Assembly (NCBI GenBank): GCA_937959395.1
Contig: CALGLR010000015.1
Span: 23,996-87,995, forward strand
Direction: 5' to 3'
From: an uncultured Flavobacteriaceae bacterium
GTDB lineage: Bacteria > Bacteroidota > Bacteroidia > Flavobacteriales > Flavobacteriaceae
DNA: 64,000 bases
Shown here: positions 53,021 to 62,741 of the stretch, piece after piece
How positions within the stretch are numbered: position 1 is the first letter of the stretch
How the letters are laid out: the number at the start of each line of letters is the position of its first letter
Notes under the pieces: generated by a model
What the model was told of the DNA's origin: nothing
The model's database searches: none
What the model saw: only the letters and a program-made list of their open reading frames with translations
Program-made: the position numbers and the translations under genes

Positions 53021-55285
53021 TTATTTTGCAATAGGAGCTTCCATACAATGCTTAGGGATGCCAAACCCATCGACTAAAACACCTATATGTGGTCGCAATT
53101 CTGAAGAAAGTCGTTCTACACGTTGACGCAAGGCTTTTGATTTAGCGCCACTAATATAACCTTGCTCCAAATACCAAGAAGCGTCTTTCCTTAATTCATG
53201 CAGCGCATATAAAATCCCTAATTTTTGGAATATCAACCTGTATTTTTCATCTTTAATAGTATCTAAAAATGTTGTGAAAGTATCATAGGCTAATTCTACA
53301 CTGTATGCTTTTCCCAAAGCCAACAAATGGGTTTGTACCTTTAAAAAAGCTTGATATGAAGGCATTCCTTTTTTAACATATCCTCTAATTCGCATAGCAA
53401 TGGTATATGTAAGTCTTCTTGTACGATAATTGAAAGCATGTTTATGAAATTTTGAACTATATAAATGGTCTTTATCTACATTATTGGTGTACACAGGATT
53501 AATTGTATTTAATTTATCTTCTACCTGAGCTCCCAATAATTTAAGTACAGCCGTGAACCCTGCACTATTAAATTCCGATTTAAAATCTGATAAGACTCCT
53601 TTGGCAGCTAATTGAAGGAGTACGTGGTTATCTCCTTCAAAGGTTGTAAATATATCAACATCACCTTTTAGATCAGTGATTTGATTTTCCATAAGATACC
53701 CTTTACCACCACAAGCTTCTCGACATTCTTGTATCGTAGCATTTGCAAACCATGTAATTATTGATTTTAGGCCCGCTGCTTGGGTTTCTATTTTTCGCTT
53801 ATCTAAAACTGTTTTATCACTATACACCTTCATCATATGAGTAAGTGTAACATCATAGACATAACAGCTAGCAACTGCTGGAGTTAAACGCAATTGATGG
53901 GAAGGATAATCCATTAATAAATCTTCTTGTACCTTTATACTATCATTAAACTGTCTTCTTTTTAATGCATGTTTTATTGCAATAGCCAAGGCTTTTTTGG
54001 CTCCTCCAAGACCTGCACGAGCAACACAAATTCTACCTCCTACCAATGTGCCTAGCATGGTAAAAAAACGTTTACTTGGATTTTCTATATCCGAATGATA
54101 GGTTCCATCTGGATTAATATCTCCATATTTATTTAACAAGTTTTCTCTTGGAACACGTACTTGATGAAACCATATTTTACCATTATCTACACCGTTTAAA
54201 CCTAGTTTGTAACCATTATCTTCAATGGTAACACCTGGAATGAGTTGGTGCTGTGCATCACGAATGGTGACTAAAATAGCATGAACACCATGATTTTTTC
54301 CTTCAACAATTAATTGAGCGAATACCGAAGCCATAGAAGAATGTAAGGCGTTCCCTATATATTCTTTATTATCATTTTTTCCTGGTGTGTGAATAATGAT
54401 ACTATCCGTTTCTTTATGGTAAGTTGCTGTCGTTTTAACACCTCTCACATTAGATCCGTGTCCAGTTTCAGTCATCGCAAAACAACCTAGAAGTTTCGCC
54501 TTTCCGGTTTTAGTTAAATAAGCATCATGATGTTTTTTGGTTCCTAATTTTTGAATACTTCCTCCAAAAAGACCAAACTGTACTCCAAATTTCACAGCCA
54601 TACTCCCATCTACATACATCATGTTTTCAAAAATCGCAGCATATCCTGGCATATTTTCAGTACCTCCATAAGATTCTGGATACGCCATGGCTCCATAGCC
54701 TTCTTTAGCCAAAAATTCGACTTGATTCAACACATGTTCTCTAAACTCTTCCTTAGTTCTTTTTATTCCCCATTTAAAAATAGGATCTTTTAATACCTCT
54801 CTAAAGGCATCCACAACATATGCATGCTCTCCTTTTAGCAGGCTATCTATTACTTTGGCGTTATAATAATTAGAAGTTATTTCTTTTACGACCTCTATTT
54901 CAAATAAGTGATTGTAATGATTGGGTTGAATACCTAAATTAATTTCAATGTCTTTTAAATGCGAATTGAAAGGACATTCTGCATAATGATGGCATATCAT
55001 TTTTTGACTAAACGTAGAAAGCGGATAGGTGTCACTTTCTACTAGCTTTATTTTTGAATTAGAAATAACTTTTTTCCATTTCTTAAGCTCCAGATTGGAA
55101 GGCGGAACATCTTTATCTAGCCATTTAACAAGGTAATTATAATCTTCTTTATCAAGTGTATCATCTTGTTCTATTGCTTTTTTCACAACTGCTATTTCCG
55201 AATATGACAATAAATCATCAGACCAAATCACATAAAAAAAAGGAATGTACTGTAAGATGCCAGGGGAGTAAATTTTTATTTCCAT
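53021..55285 (-). CDS. Acyl-CoA oxidase/dehydrogenase (long, peroxisomal type)
   Basis: A 754-aa flavoprotein that introduces the trans-2 double bond in acyl-CoA. N-terminal extension (about 1-140), acyl-CoA dehydrogenase core (GCFAMTETGHGSNVRGVKTT, GKIWFHQVRVPRENLLNKYG, ACGGKGYLMENQITDLKGD, TTFEGDNHVLLQLAAKGVL with the catalytic glutamate) and C-terminal helices resemble acyl-CoA oxidases. Whether O2 or an electron-transfer flavoprotein is the acceptor cannot be read. It stands alone between the glycan region and the light locus. Confidence 0.88.
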   Translation of the reverse strand: MEIKIYSPGILQYIPFFYVIWSDDLLSYSEIAVVKKAIEQDDTLDKEDYNYLVKWLDKDVPPSNLELKKWKKVISNSKIKLVESDTYPLSTFSQKMICHHYAECPFNSHLKDIEINLGIQPNHYNHLFEIEVVKEITSNYYNAKVIDSLLKGEHAYVVDAFREVLKDPIFKWGIKRTKEEFREHVLNQVEFLAKEGYGAMAYPESYGGTENMPGYAAIFENMMYVDGSMAVKFGVQFGLFGGSIQKLGTKKHHDAYLTKTGKAKLLGCFAMTETGHGSNVRGVKTTATYHKETDSIIIHTPGKNDNKEYIGNALHSSMASVFAQLIVEGKNHGVHAILVTIRDAQHQLIPGVTIEDNGYKLGLNGVDNGKIWFHQVRVPRENLLNKYGDINPDGTYHSDIENPSKRFFTMLGTLVGGRICVARAGLGGAKKALAIAIKHALKRRQFNDSIKVQEDLLMDYPSHQLRLTPAVASCYVYDVTLTHMMKVYSDKTVLDKRKIETQAAGLKSIITWFANATIQECREACGGKGYLMENQITDLKGDVDIFTTFEGDNHVLLQLAAKGVLSDFKSEFNSAGFTAVLKLLGAQVEDKLNTINPVYTNNVDKDHLYSSKFHKHAFNYRTRRLTYTIAMRIRGYVKKGMPSYQAFLKVQTHLLALGKAYSVELAYDTFTTFLDTIKDEKYRLIFQKLGILYALHELRKDASWYLEQGYISGAKSKALRQRVERLSSELRPHIGVLVDGFGIPKHCMEAPIAK

Positions 55286-55622
55286 AGTATGAATTTACGA
55301 TAATTAACATAAATATAGGTGATAAAAAAAGGATCCGTTATTCACTATTAATTAACCATCAATATTAAAACATATTAATGCATAAAAATTTACGGATAGT
55401 ATATAGCGGCATCCAATAATTATATTTTAAAATAAAGTGTTATCATTTTAAAGACTATGCGATTACTTCCCAATACAGAAATTTTTTATTACCATATTCA
55501 TTGAGATTGAAAAGTAATTCCAATTGTTAATTTTTGTTTAACTAAAGAGGTAAAACATTAAACATTTTGTATATTTGTATAAAACAACCTTGCAAGGGGC
55601 AATCTAACTTAAAACCTACTAT
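55286..55622. other. Gap before the light/photolyase locus
   Basis: A 337-base region without genes. It should hold the divergent promoters of the acyl-CoA oxidase-like gene (minus) and the photolyase operon (plus). Elements seen are listed at 55535-55577; nothing else stands out. Confidence 0.5.
55535..55577 (+). promoter_or_regulatory. Photolyase-locus promoter and inverted TGTTTAA/TTAAACA site
   Basis: TATATTTG (55570-55577) is a perfect -7 element, 45 bases before the first small gene. TGTTTAACTAAA (55535-55546), TAAAACA (55551) and TTAAACA (55558-55564) form an inverted, partly repeated site over the -33 region. This layout suits a MerR/CarH-like light- or B12-dependent repressor. Confidence 0.5.
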
Positions 55623-55787
55623 ATGTTTGGATTATTTAAAAAAAAATCAGAAAAAGAAAAGTTATACGAGCAATATCAAAAGTTAACCAAAGAAGCACAT
55701 AGTTTATCTTCAACTAATAGAAAACTAAGTGATCAAAAGGTTTATGAAGCTGAAGAGGTTATGAAAAAATTAGAGCTCTTGAAGTAA
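55623..55787 (+). CDS. Lacal_2735-type small protein
   Basis: A 54-aa basic, helical protein beginning MFGLFKKKSEKEKLYEQYQK and ending VMKKLELLK. It fits the short flavobacterial family named Lacal_2735. Function unknown. Good start: ATG 8 bases after an A-rich run; it is followed by DUF2452 after 5 bases, so it is the first gene of the light-locus operon. Confidence 0.75.
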   Translation: MFGLFKKKSEKEKLYEQYQKLTKEAHSLSSTNRKLSDQKVYEAEEVMKKLELLK

Positions 55788-55792
55788 AACGT

Positions 55793-56200
55793 ATGACTAA
55801 GAAGAAGAAAAAACCAGACAATGTCGTTTATAATACAGAAACTCAAAAATACGATGCCTACCTAAAACCGTATGCTACAAGTGTTGGAGCTCCAGTTATT
55901 AAGACAACAGATACTATTGCTTGGAAAAATAGAAGTGTTAATAAACTAAACCATAAAGTTCAAACCCGATTTAAAGAAATTAAAGAACAATATGAGCAGT
56001 TAATGCAAGAGTTTGAATACAATAGACTAATACACGATGCAAAATTTACTTTTGAGCCAATTATTGGTCAACATTATCATTTATATGTACGTGATAATGG
56101 CGAGAATTTTTTGTCCATTATCGCACCAAACGAATGTAATTTCAATTCACTTGGAAGTTTCTATTTAAACGCAGATCAAATATGGGAAAAAGTAGTTTAG
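55793..56200 (+). CDS. DUF2452 family protein
   Basis: A 135-aa protein with the DUF2452 pattern: KKKPDNVVYNTETQKYDAYL and YATSVGAPVIKTTDTIAWKN at the N-terminus, a central helix and C-terminal beta strands (FEPIIGQHYHLYVRDNGENF). Function unknown; the family often accompanies photolyase genes. It overlaps the TIGR03643 gene by 19 bases, implying coupled translation. A decayed copy lies at 14219. Confidence 0.8.
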   Translation: MTKKKKKPDNVVYNTETQKYDAYLKPYATSVGAPVIKTTDTIAWKNRSVNKLNHKVQTRFKEIKEQYEQLMQEFEYNRLIHDAKFTFEPIIGQHYHLYVRDNGENFLSIIAPNECNFNSLGSFYLNADQIWEKVV

Positions 56201-56490
56201 ACATTATAAAAGAAAACAATTTTACAGAAAGACAACTAGATCGCATTATAGAAATGGCTTGGGAGGATAGAACCCCTTTTGAAGCGATAACATTTCAGTT
56301 TGGCATTCCAGAAAAAGAAGTGATTAAATTAATGCGTGGTAACCTAAAGGAATCTAGTTTTAAACGTTGGAGAAAACGCGTAAATAGTGGCGTAAGCACA
56401 AAACACCTAAAGAAGCGAAGTACAGATATTACTCGATTTAAATGTACAAGACAACGCGCTATTTCTGGTAATAAAATAAGTAAACGTTAA
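56182..56490 (+). CDS. TIGR03643 family protein
   Basis: A 102-aa small protein with an N-terminal helical region that looks HTH-like (FTERQLDRIIEMAWEDRTPF and GIPEKEVIKLMRGNLKESS) and a basic C-terminus (RWRKRVNSGVSTKHLKKRST). The family is known from photolyase neighbourhoods in marine bacteria and its function is unknown. DNA binding is plausible but not shown. The next gene overlaps its last base. Confidence 0.8.
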   Translation: MGKSSLDIIKENNFTERQLDRIIEMAWEDRTPFEAITFQFGIPEKEVIKLMRGNLKESSFKRWRKRVNSGVSTKHLKKRSTDITRFKCTRQRAISGNKISKR

Positions 56491-57605
56491 TGCAAAATGA
56501 AACAAATACAAAAATGCATTTTCCAACAGAATTTAATGTCATACTAGATAGAATAGCAACTATAGATCCTGTACATTATGGCAAAACTAGAAATTATATA
56601 GATGGTTCAGTAAGTTATTTATCGCCTTATATTTCTCGTGGTGTTATTTCTACAAAATTTGTTTATCACGAATTATTGAAACGCGGTTTTCATCCTAGCC
56701 CTATTTTAAAATTCATTCAAGAATTGACTTGGCGAGATTATTGGCAGCAAGTTTGGATTACCAAACAAGAGGCCATCAATGAAGATTTAAAACATACTCA
56801 AACTCCAGTTATTACAAATGGAATCTCTCAAAATTTAGTTAATGCCAATACTGGTATTGAAGCTATAGATAATAGCATTGAGCAATTTTACAAAACAGGC
56901 TACCTTCATAATCATTTAAGAATGTACATTGCCTCTATTTCATGTAATATTGGTCAAAACCATTGGATGCACCCTGCAAAATGGATGTACTATCATTTAT
57001 TAGATGCAGATTGGGCTAGTAATGCACTAAGCTGGCAATGGGTTGCAGGTGCGAATAGCAATAAGAAGTATCATGCAAATCAAGAAAACATTAATAACTT
57101 TTGTTATACCAATCAAATCGATACTTTTTTAGATGTATCCTATGATGATTTTGAAAATTTATCCATCCCTGAAATTTTAATACCGTCAGAGGTTTTAGAA
57201 CTAAAAACACCGCTTCCAGAGCAAGAAAACATCACTATAGACGAAAAACAACCTACACTAATTTATAATTTCTATAACTTAGATCCGCTTTGGAAAAAGG
57301 AATCGCCTGCAAATCGTATTCTATTACTAGAACCTTCTCATTTTGAAAAATATCCAATATCTCAAAAAACTATTGATTTTTTAATTGGCCTTTCAAAAAA
57401 CATAGAAGACATTCAACTATTTGTGGGCGAATTTAATACGCTTAAAAACACCTATAATTTAGAAAATATCCATTATAAAGAACACCCGTTAAATAAACAC
57501 TATCAAGGTATTGAAGATCAAAGAGACTGGATGTTTTCTGTAAAAGGTTTTTACCCTTCTTTCTTTGCTTTTTGGAAAAAATGTAAAAAAGAAATTACAT
57601 TTTGA
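56490..57605 (+). CDS. FAD-binding photolyase-like protein, probably circularly permuted
   Basis: A 371-aa protein. Residues about 15-210 match the photolyase/cryptochrome FAD domain ([71 protein letters not shown]), but there is no N-terminal alpha/beta antenna domain before it. After a linker, residues about 255-365 look like an alternating alpha/beta fold ([34 protein letters not shown]). Domain order would be reversed relative to ordinary photolyases. Overlaps both neighbours; part of the operon. Confidence 0.8.
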   Translation: MQNETNTKMHFPTEFNVILDRIATIDPVHYGKTRNYIDGSVSYLSPYISRGVISTKFVYHELLKRGFHPSPILKFIQELTWRDYWQQVWITKQEAINEDLKHTQTPVITNGISQNLVNANTGIEAIDNSIEQFYKTGYLHNHLRMYIASISCNIGQNHWMHPAKWMYYHLLDADWASNALSWQWVAGANSNKKYHANQENINNFCYTNQIDTFLDVSYDDFENLSIPEILIPSEVLELKTPLPEQENITIDEKQPTLIYNFYNLDPLWKKESPANRILLLEPSHFEKYPISQKTIDFLIGLSKNIEDIQLFVGEFNTLKNTYNLENIHYKEHPLNKHYQGIEDQRDWMFSVKGFYPSFFAFWKKCKKEITF

Positions 57606-59062
57606 ATAAAGAAACTGTAAATATAGTTTGGTTAAAACGCGACTTAAGATTGCAAGATCATGAACCTTTGCATAGAGCAGAGCAAGCAGGTATTCCATAT
57701 ATTATTATATCTCTTTTTGAACCCAATATTATTGAATATCCAGATACAAGTCCAAGACATTTACAATTTATTTATCATTCTATAAAATCACTTAATAAGC
57801 GCTTAAAAAACTACAATCGTGCTATTAATGTATTTTACGGAGAAGCGATGACCATTTTTAATTTTCTTACTGAAACTTATACTATAAAACAGCTTTTTAG
57901 TTACCAAGAAAGTGGTACAAAAACGACTTGGAAACGTGATAAAACGATAAAACAGTTTTGTGTTAAAAAAGATATTGATTGGACAGAATATCAACGAGAT
58001 GGTATTATAAGAGGTCTTAAAAACAGAGACACCTGGAACAAACAATGGCATACTATAATGCATTCGCCTGTTATTAAAAATGACTATTCCATATCAAAAC
58101 TTAGCGTACTTAAGCATTCATATGTATTACCTTCTGAATTAATTTCTAAATTAGAAGCGTATCCAAAACAATTTCAACCGGCAGGAGAAGAAAATGCATG
58201 GCGTTATTTAAAATCTTTTACTCAAAAAAGAGGATTTAATTATCATAGACACATTTCTAAACCTAACGAAAGTAGAATAGCCTGTAGTAGACTATCTCCG
58301 TATCTCGCTTGGGGAAATATAAGTATTAAACAAGTATTTCTATTTGTAGGGACACATCCAAACGGAACAGCTAACAATAGAGCTTTTTCTGGAATGTTAA
58401 CGCGCTTACATTGGCATTGCCATTTTATACAAAAATTTGAAGTAGAATGCAGTTATGAAACACACTGTATAAACAAAGGTTATGAATTATTAGAACACAA
58501 AAAGAATACGGCATTTATTAAAGCTTGGAAAACTGGACAAACAGGCTACCCGTTAATCGATGCTTGCATGCGCGCTGTTGAACAAACAGGATGGATTAAT
58601 TTTAGAATGCGCGCCATGGTCGTTTCCTTTTTAACCTTAAATTTAGATCAAGATTGGAGAGATGGTGTTTACCATTTAGCACGTCAGTTTTTAGATTACG
58701 AACCTGGTATTCATTATCCGCAATTCCAAATGCAAGCAGGTACTACAGGCATAAACACAGTGCGTCTTTATAATCCTGTAAAAAACTCAGAAGAACACGA
58801 CTCTAAAGGATTATTTATAAAAAAATGGGTTCCTGAGTTAGAAAATGTACCTCTAGCTTACATTCACGAACCTTGGACTATGACTGCAATGGAGCAAACA
58901 TTTTGCGGTGTGACTATTGGCAACCATTATCCAGCACCAATAGTAGATCTTAAAACAAGTGCCAAAATAGCAAGAGATAAAATTTGGGGACATAAAAATC
59001 ACCCCGCTGTTAAAGCAGAAAAAAATAGAATTTTAGCAACACACGTCAATAAAAAAAGATGA
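57602..59062 (+). CDS. Cryptochrome/deoxyribodipyrimidine photolyase
   Basis: A 486-aa photolyase/cryptochrome in the normal order: alpha/beta antenna domain (about 1-130, [20 protein letters not shown]) and helical FAD domain (about 180-480: [92 protein letters not shown]). It uses light to reverse UV damage or acts as a light sensor; the sequence does not separate these. The start is a TTG overlapping the upstream stop (TTGA), a strong sign of translational coupling. No better start exists. Confidence 0.92.
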   Translation: MNKETVNIVWLKRDLRLQDHEPLHRAEQAGIPYIIISLFEPNIIEYPDTSPRHLQFIYHSIKSLNKRLKNYNRAINVFYGEAMTIFNFLTETYTIKQLFSYQESGTKTTWKRDKTIKQFCVKKDIDWTEYQRDGIIRGLKNRDTWNKQWHTIMHSPVIKNDYSISKLSVLKHSYVLPSELISKLEAYPKQFQPAGEENAWRYLKSFTQKRGFNYHRHISKPNESRIACSRLSPYLAWGNISIKQVFLFVGTHPNGTANNRAFSGMLTRLHWHCHFIQKFEVECSYETHCINKGYELLEHKKNTAFIKAWKTGQTGYPLIDACMRAVEQTGWINFRMRAMVVSFLTLNLDQDWRDGVYHLARQFLDYEPGIHYPQFQMQAGTTGINTVRLYNPVKNSEEHDSKGLFIKKWVPELENVPLAYIHEPWTMTAMEQTFCGVTIGNHYPAPIVDLKTSAKIARDKIWGHKNHPAVKAEKNRILATHVNKKR

Positions 59063-59190
59063 AAAAAGAGCATTTACCACAAAAAATATGTGTGGTCTGT
59101 GAAAGACCTTTTACATGGCGTAAAAAATGGGAAAAGAACTGGAATGAAGTAAAGTATTGTAGTGAACGTTGTAGAAGAAATAAAGCATAA
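59059..59190 (+). CDS. DUF2256 zinc-ribbon-like small protein
   Basis: A 43-aa protein with the cysteine pairs CVVC and CSERC around [16 protein letters not shown], matching the DUF2256 family, which usually lies beside photolyase genes. Likely metal-binding; function unknown. It overlaps the photolyase stop by four bases and abuts the next photolyase gene. Confidence 0.85.
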   Translation: MKKEHLPQKICVVCERPFTWRKKWEKNWNEVKYCSERCRRNKA

Positions 59191-60669
59191 ATGAAAACAG
59201 TAAATCTAATTTTTCCACATCAACTTTTTGAATCGTCTCCACTTTTGGAGAATGGTTTTCCTGTTTATATTATTGAAGAATTTTTATTCTTTAAACAGTT
59301 TAATTTTCATAAACAGAAAATAGTTTATCATAGAGCGACAATGAAGCATTATGAAGCTTTTTTAGTTTCTAAAGATATTGAAGTTATTTACATAGAATCA
59401 ATAGAAAACATTTCAGATATTCGAAAATTGATTCCTTTTTTAAAATCAAAAGGCACTCCCCATATTAATTATATTGATCCTGTTGATAATTGGCTTCAAA
59501 AACGAATAGAAAAAGCATGCTCTAACAATACAATTGAAAGAAACGTTTTAGATTCTCCATTATTTTTAAACACTAAAGAAGACTTACAGCCGTTTTTTCG
59601 ACCTGATAAAAAGAAATACCATCAAACATCTTTCTATACAGATCAAAGAAATAAAAGACACATTCTTATAGAACCCGACGGAAAACCAACTGGAGGGAAA
59701 TGGACTTTTGATACTGAAAACAGGAAAAAATATCCTGCAAAAAAAATACCACCAGCCATTCAGTTTCCAGATATTGATTCTTTTTATAAAGAGGCTCTAG
59801 AATATGTAAGTGAAAATTTCTCAAGCAATATTGGAGAACTCACGTCCAATTCTTTATACCCGACGCATTTTAAATCAAGTCAATTATGGTTTCAGCAATT
59901 TTTAGAACAACGTTTTTTAGAGTTCGGTACTTATGAAGACGCCATTGTAGCCGAAAATTCTATATTAAATCATAGCGTATTAACACCGATGCTAAACGTA
60001 GGTTTAATAACTCCAAAAACTATAATAGATCAGAGCATCTCTTTTGCGAAAGCAAATAATATACCTATTAATTCATTAGAAGGTTTCGTGCGCCAAATAA
60101 TAGGTTGGAGAGAGTTTATTCGTGGGATGTATGAAAGCAGAGGAAGTGATGAACGCACTCGGAATTTCTGGGGATTCACAAAAAAAATTCCTAAATCATT
60201 TTATGATGGAACAACAGGCATTTACCCAATAGATCAAACCATTAAAAAAACGCTTAAAACTGGCTATTGCCATCATATAGAGCGCTTAATGGTATTGGGA
60301 AATTTTATGATGCTTTGCGAATTTGATCCAGACGAAGTGTACCGTTGGTTTATGGAACTCTTTATAGATAGTTACGACTGGGTAATGGTTCCAAATGTTT
60401 ACGGAATGAGCCAATTTGCCGATGGCGGATTAATGGCTACAAAACCCTATATAAGTGGGAGTAACTACCTAATGAAAATGAGTAACTATAAAAAAGGAGA
60501 GTGGCAAGCAGTTTGGGATGGACTTTTTTGGCGGTTTATGGATACGCACCGTAGTTTCTTTAAGAAAAATCCTAGGTTAGGAATGCTCGTTTCTATGTTT
60601 GATAAAATGCCCCAAGAAAAAAGACAACAACATATAGAAAATGCGGAACAGTATTTAGCTAAATTATAA
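59191..60669 (+). CDS. Bacterial cryptochrome-type photolyase (PhrB/CryPro type) without the FeS cysteines
   Basis: A 492-aa member of the bacterial cryptochrome/(6-4) photolyase branch. N-terminal antenna-like domain (LIFPHQLFESSPLL, YHRATMKHYEAFLVSK), then the FAD domain (VRQIIGWREFIRGMYESRG, CHHIERLMVLGNFMMLCEFD, DWVMVPNVYGMSQFADGGL, KPYISGSNYLMKMSNY). Typical members bind a [4Fe-4S] cluster through four cysteines, three of them in a CxxC...C block just after the NY(I/L)xxMS(D/N)Y segment. Here that region reads KKGEWQAVWDGLFWRFMDTH with none of the three, and I see no cysteine at the usual first-ligand position. The fold should be intact. Activity is not predictable. Confidence 0.87.
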   Translation: MKTVNLIFPHQLFESSPLLENGFPVYIIEEFLFFKQFNFHKQKIVYHRATMKHYEAFLVSKDIEVIYIESIENISDIRKLIPFLKSKGTPHINYIDPVDNWLQKRIEKACSNNTIERNVLDSPLFLNTKEDLQPFFRPDKKKYHQTSFYTDQRNKRHILIEPDGKPTGGKWTFDTENRKKYPAKKIPPAIQFPDIDSFYKEALEYVSENFSSNIGELTSNSLYPTHFKSSQLWFQQFLEQRFLEFGTYEDAIVAENSILNHSVLTPMLNVGLITPKTIIDQSISFAKANNIPINSLEGFVRQIIGWREFIRGMYESRGSDERTRNFWGFTKKIPKSFYDGTTGIYPIDQTIKKTLKTGYCHHIERLMVLGNFMMLCEFDPDEVYRWFMELFIDSYDWVMVPNVYGMSQFADGGLMATKPYISGSNYLMKMSNYKKGEWQAVWDGLFWRFMDTHRSFFKKNPRLGMLVSMFDKMPQEKRQQHIENAEQYLAKL

Positions 60670-60672
60670 TAT

Positions 60673-61086
60673 ATGGATATCAATATAATTAGACTCCTTT
60701 TTGATGCAGGCCTTTTTGTTCTTATATGGATGATTCAACTTGTGGTCTATCCTAGCTTTTTATACTATGAAAAAGAAAAATTAGTAAAATGGCATAACCA
60801 GTATACAAAAGGCTTAGCGGTTATTGTAATCCCGTTAATGTTTGGACAGTTAATACTTACTATTATTCAATTATTTAGATTTCCTTCATCTGAAAAAATT
60901 ATTAATCTAATGTTAGTAATTGTAGTTTGGATTATAACCTTTATTCTATTTGTCCCCATTCATAATAAAATTGCTAAAAATAAAGCTACAGAAAAGTTAT
61001 TGAAACAACTTGTAAATAGAAATTGGCTACGAACACTAATATGGACGCTTATATTAGGTCAGAGTGTCTATTTCAACTGTAATTAA
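60673..61086 (+). CDS. Four-helix membrane protein of unknown function
   Basis: A 137-aa membrane protein with four hydrophobic segments: LFDAGLFVLIWMIQLVVYPS, GLAVIVIPLMFGQLILTIIQ, LMLVIVVWIITFILFVPIHN and LRTLIWTLILGQSVYF. I do not recognise a named domain. Its gene lies between the photolyase and FAD-oxidoreductase genes and is part of the same run. Confidence 0.7.
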   Translation: MDINIIRLLFDAGLFVLIWMIQLVVYPSFLYYEKEKLVKWHNQYTKGLAVIVIPLMFGQLILTIIQLFRFPSSEKIINLMLVIVVWIITFILFVPIHNKIAKNKATEKLLKQLVNRNWLRTLIWTLILGQSVYFNCN

Positions 61087-61096
61087 AAAAACGAAT

Positions 61097-62353
61097 ATGA
61101 ATAAACAAGATTATAAAATACATATTGTTGGAGCTGGAGTAAGCGGATTAATAGCTGCTAAGGTTTTAGAAGATCATGGTTACAATCCCGTTATAATTGA
61201 AGCTACAGATCGTGTTGGCGGACGAGTTAAAACTGATGTTATTGAAGGCTATCAATTAGATCACGGATTTCAAGTATTGCTTACCGCCTATCCAAGTGCT
61301 CAAAAATATTTGAATTATGAAGCTTTAGAATTACAACATTTTCTTCCTGGTGCTACTATTTTAAAAAACGGCAGTAAAAAAACTATTGGAGACCCTTTAA
61401 GAAATCTATCCTTACTTTTCCCAACTTTATTTTCTGGCATTGGAACGTTTTCCGATAAATTAAAAATACTTAAACTAAATAGCCTTTTAAAAAAAATAAC
61501 GCTTCCTGAGATTTTTGCTAAAGCTGAAAAAACAACACTACAATACTTATTAGATTTTGGTTTTTCTGAAGCTATGATTTCTCATTTTTTTAAACCGTTC
61601 TTTAGTGGTATATTCTTGGAAACCAAATTGGAAACATCAAGTAGAATGTTTGAATTTATCTACAAAATGTTTGGAGAAGGTTTTGCAACATTACCTAAAG
61701 CGGGCATAGAAGCCATACCAAAGCAATTAAAAGCAAATTTAAATAAGACTAAATTTCAATTTAACACAAAAGTTAAATCTATAGAAGATGGTAAAATAAT
61801 ACTTGAAAATGGAATTGAATTAAAAAGTGATTTTACAATTATTGCAACTGAAGCGAGTAACCTTATAGCAAATCTAAAAAATCAAGACGTGCAATGGAAA
61901 TCTTGTGATACGTTATACTTTGAAACCAATACTAGGACGATTAATAAACCTCTTATTGGTCTTGTAGCAGATGATGATGTACTTATTAATAATATATTTT
62001 ATCATTCGAGTATTTCATCAAAATCTACAGGTGAAAAGGAATTATTATCCGTTACCGTAATAAAAGAGCACGGTTTATCTCAAGAAGCATTAAAAATACG
62101 TGTCCAAAAAGAATTGCAACATTATTGCGGAATAGATTCGTATACTTTTATTAAACACTACGAAATACCACAAGCATTACCTAAGTTAGATAACTTACAC
62201 TATGAGATGCTTCCATCTGAAACTAAATTAACCAAAAGTATTTTTCTTGCTGGAGACACCCAACTTAACGGTTCTTTAAATGCTGCTATGATTTCTGGTG
62301 AAAGAGCAGCATTAGGAGTTATTGAAACACTTTCTAATTTAGAATTTAATTAG
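61097..62353 (+). CDS. FAD/NAD(P)-dependent oxidoreductase (amine oxidase/phytoene desaturase-like)
   Basis: A 418-aa flavin oxidoreductase. The dinucleotide motif IVGAGVSGLIAAKVLEDHG and the following GGRVKTD, plus the C-terminal FAD motif FLAGDTQLNGSLNAAMISGE, place it in the amine oxidase/desaturase class. The ATG at 61097 (MNKQDYKIHIVGAGVSG) is preferred over a GTG at 61064 inside the previous gene. It closes the light-locus run; family members accompany photolyases in several marine bacteria. Substrate unknown. Confidence 0.85.
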   Translation: MNKQDYKIHIVGAGVSGLIAAKVLEDHGYNPVIIEATDRVGGRVKTDVIEGYQLDHGFQVLLTAYPSAQKYLNYEALELQHFLPGATILKNGSKKTIGDPLRNLSLLFPTLFSGIGTFSDKLKILKLNSLLKKITLPEIFAKAEKTTLQYLLDFGFSEAMISHFFKPFFSGIFLETKLETSSRMFEFIYKMFGEGFATLPKAGIEAIPKQLKANLNKTKFQFNTKVKSIEDGKIILENGIELKSDFTIIATEASNLIANLKNQDVQWKSCDTLYFETNTRTINKPLIGLVADDDVLINNIFYHSSISSKSTGEKELLSVTVIKEHGLSQEALKIRVQKELQHYCGIDSYTFIKHYEIPQALPKLDNLHYEMLPSETKLTKSIFLAGDTQLNGSLNAAMISGERAALGVIETLSNLEFN

Positions 62354-62374
62354 AAAGTATATACATCAATATTA

Positions 62375-62738
62375 TTAAAGAACAACTTCGTACTGCTTTA
62401 AAAGTTCTAAAGATGTATATTCTAATGCTTTCTGAAGAGTACTTTCAAGAACTACTGGAGGAGCAAACCCCTGCTTTTTCAGCTTGTAACCATCTAGAAA
62501 TACACAAACACCATTTAGAGCCAGCAATAAGTCCTGGGAATTCCCATTGCAGCACTGGAATCGTTAAATAATTACCCTTTAACTTGGTATAAGTTAAGAA
62601 TTCGGTAGTCATTATAGCACATAAAATGTGAGTTCCAATATCTTGAGATAGTGTTCTACAATATCCATCTCTAAAATAACCTGTAGCTGGATTTGTACAA
62701 CAAGGCTTTAACTGCGAACCCAATACATTTAATTCCAT
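62375..62738 (-). pseudogene. DUF2237 gene with a frameshift
   Basis: The N-terminal part (62738 down to about 62472) matches the DUF2237 family: NVLGSQLKPCCTNPATGYFR, FPGLIAGSKWCLCISRWLQA. After AEKAG the frame runs into VCSSSSS and a stop at 62445. One base removed from the G4 run (CCCC on plus at 62468-62471) restores the expected FAPPVVLESTLQKALEYTSL and EVVL with a stop at 62375. Either a one-base insertion has broken the gene recently or the base is a sequencing error. Confidence 0.85.
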
Positions 62739-62741
62739 AAT

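Noticed and set aside
61064..61096. GTG start of the FAD oxidoreductase
   Set aside because: It lies inside the upstream gene; ATG at 61097 directly precedes the nucleotide-binding motif.
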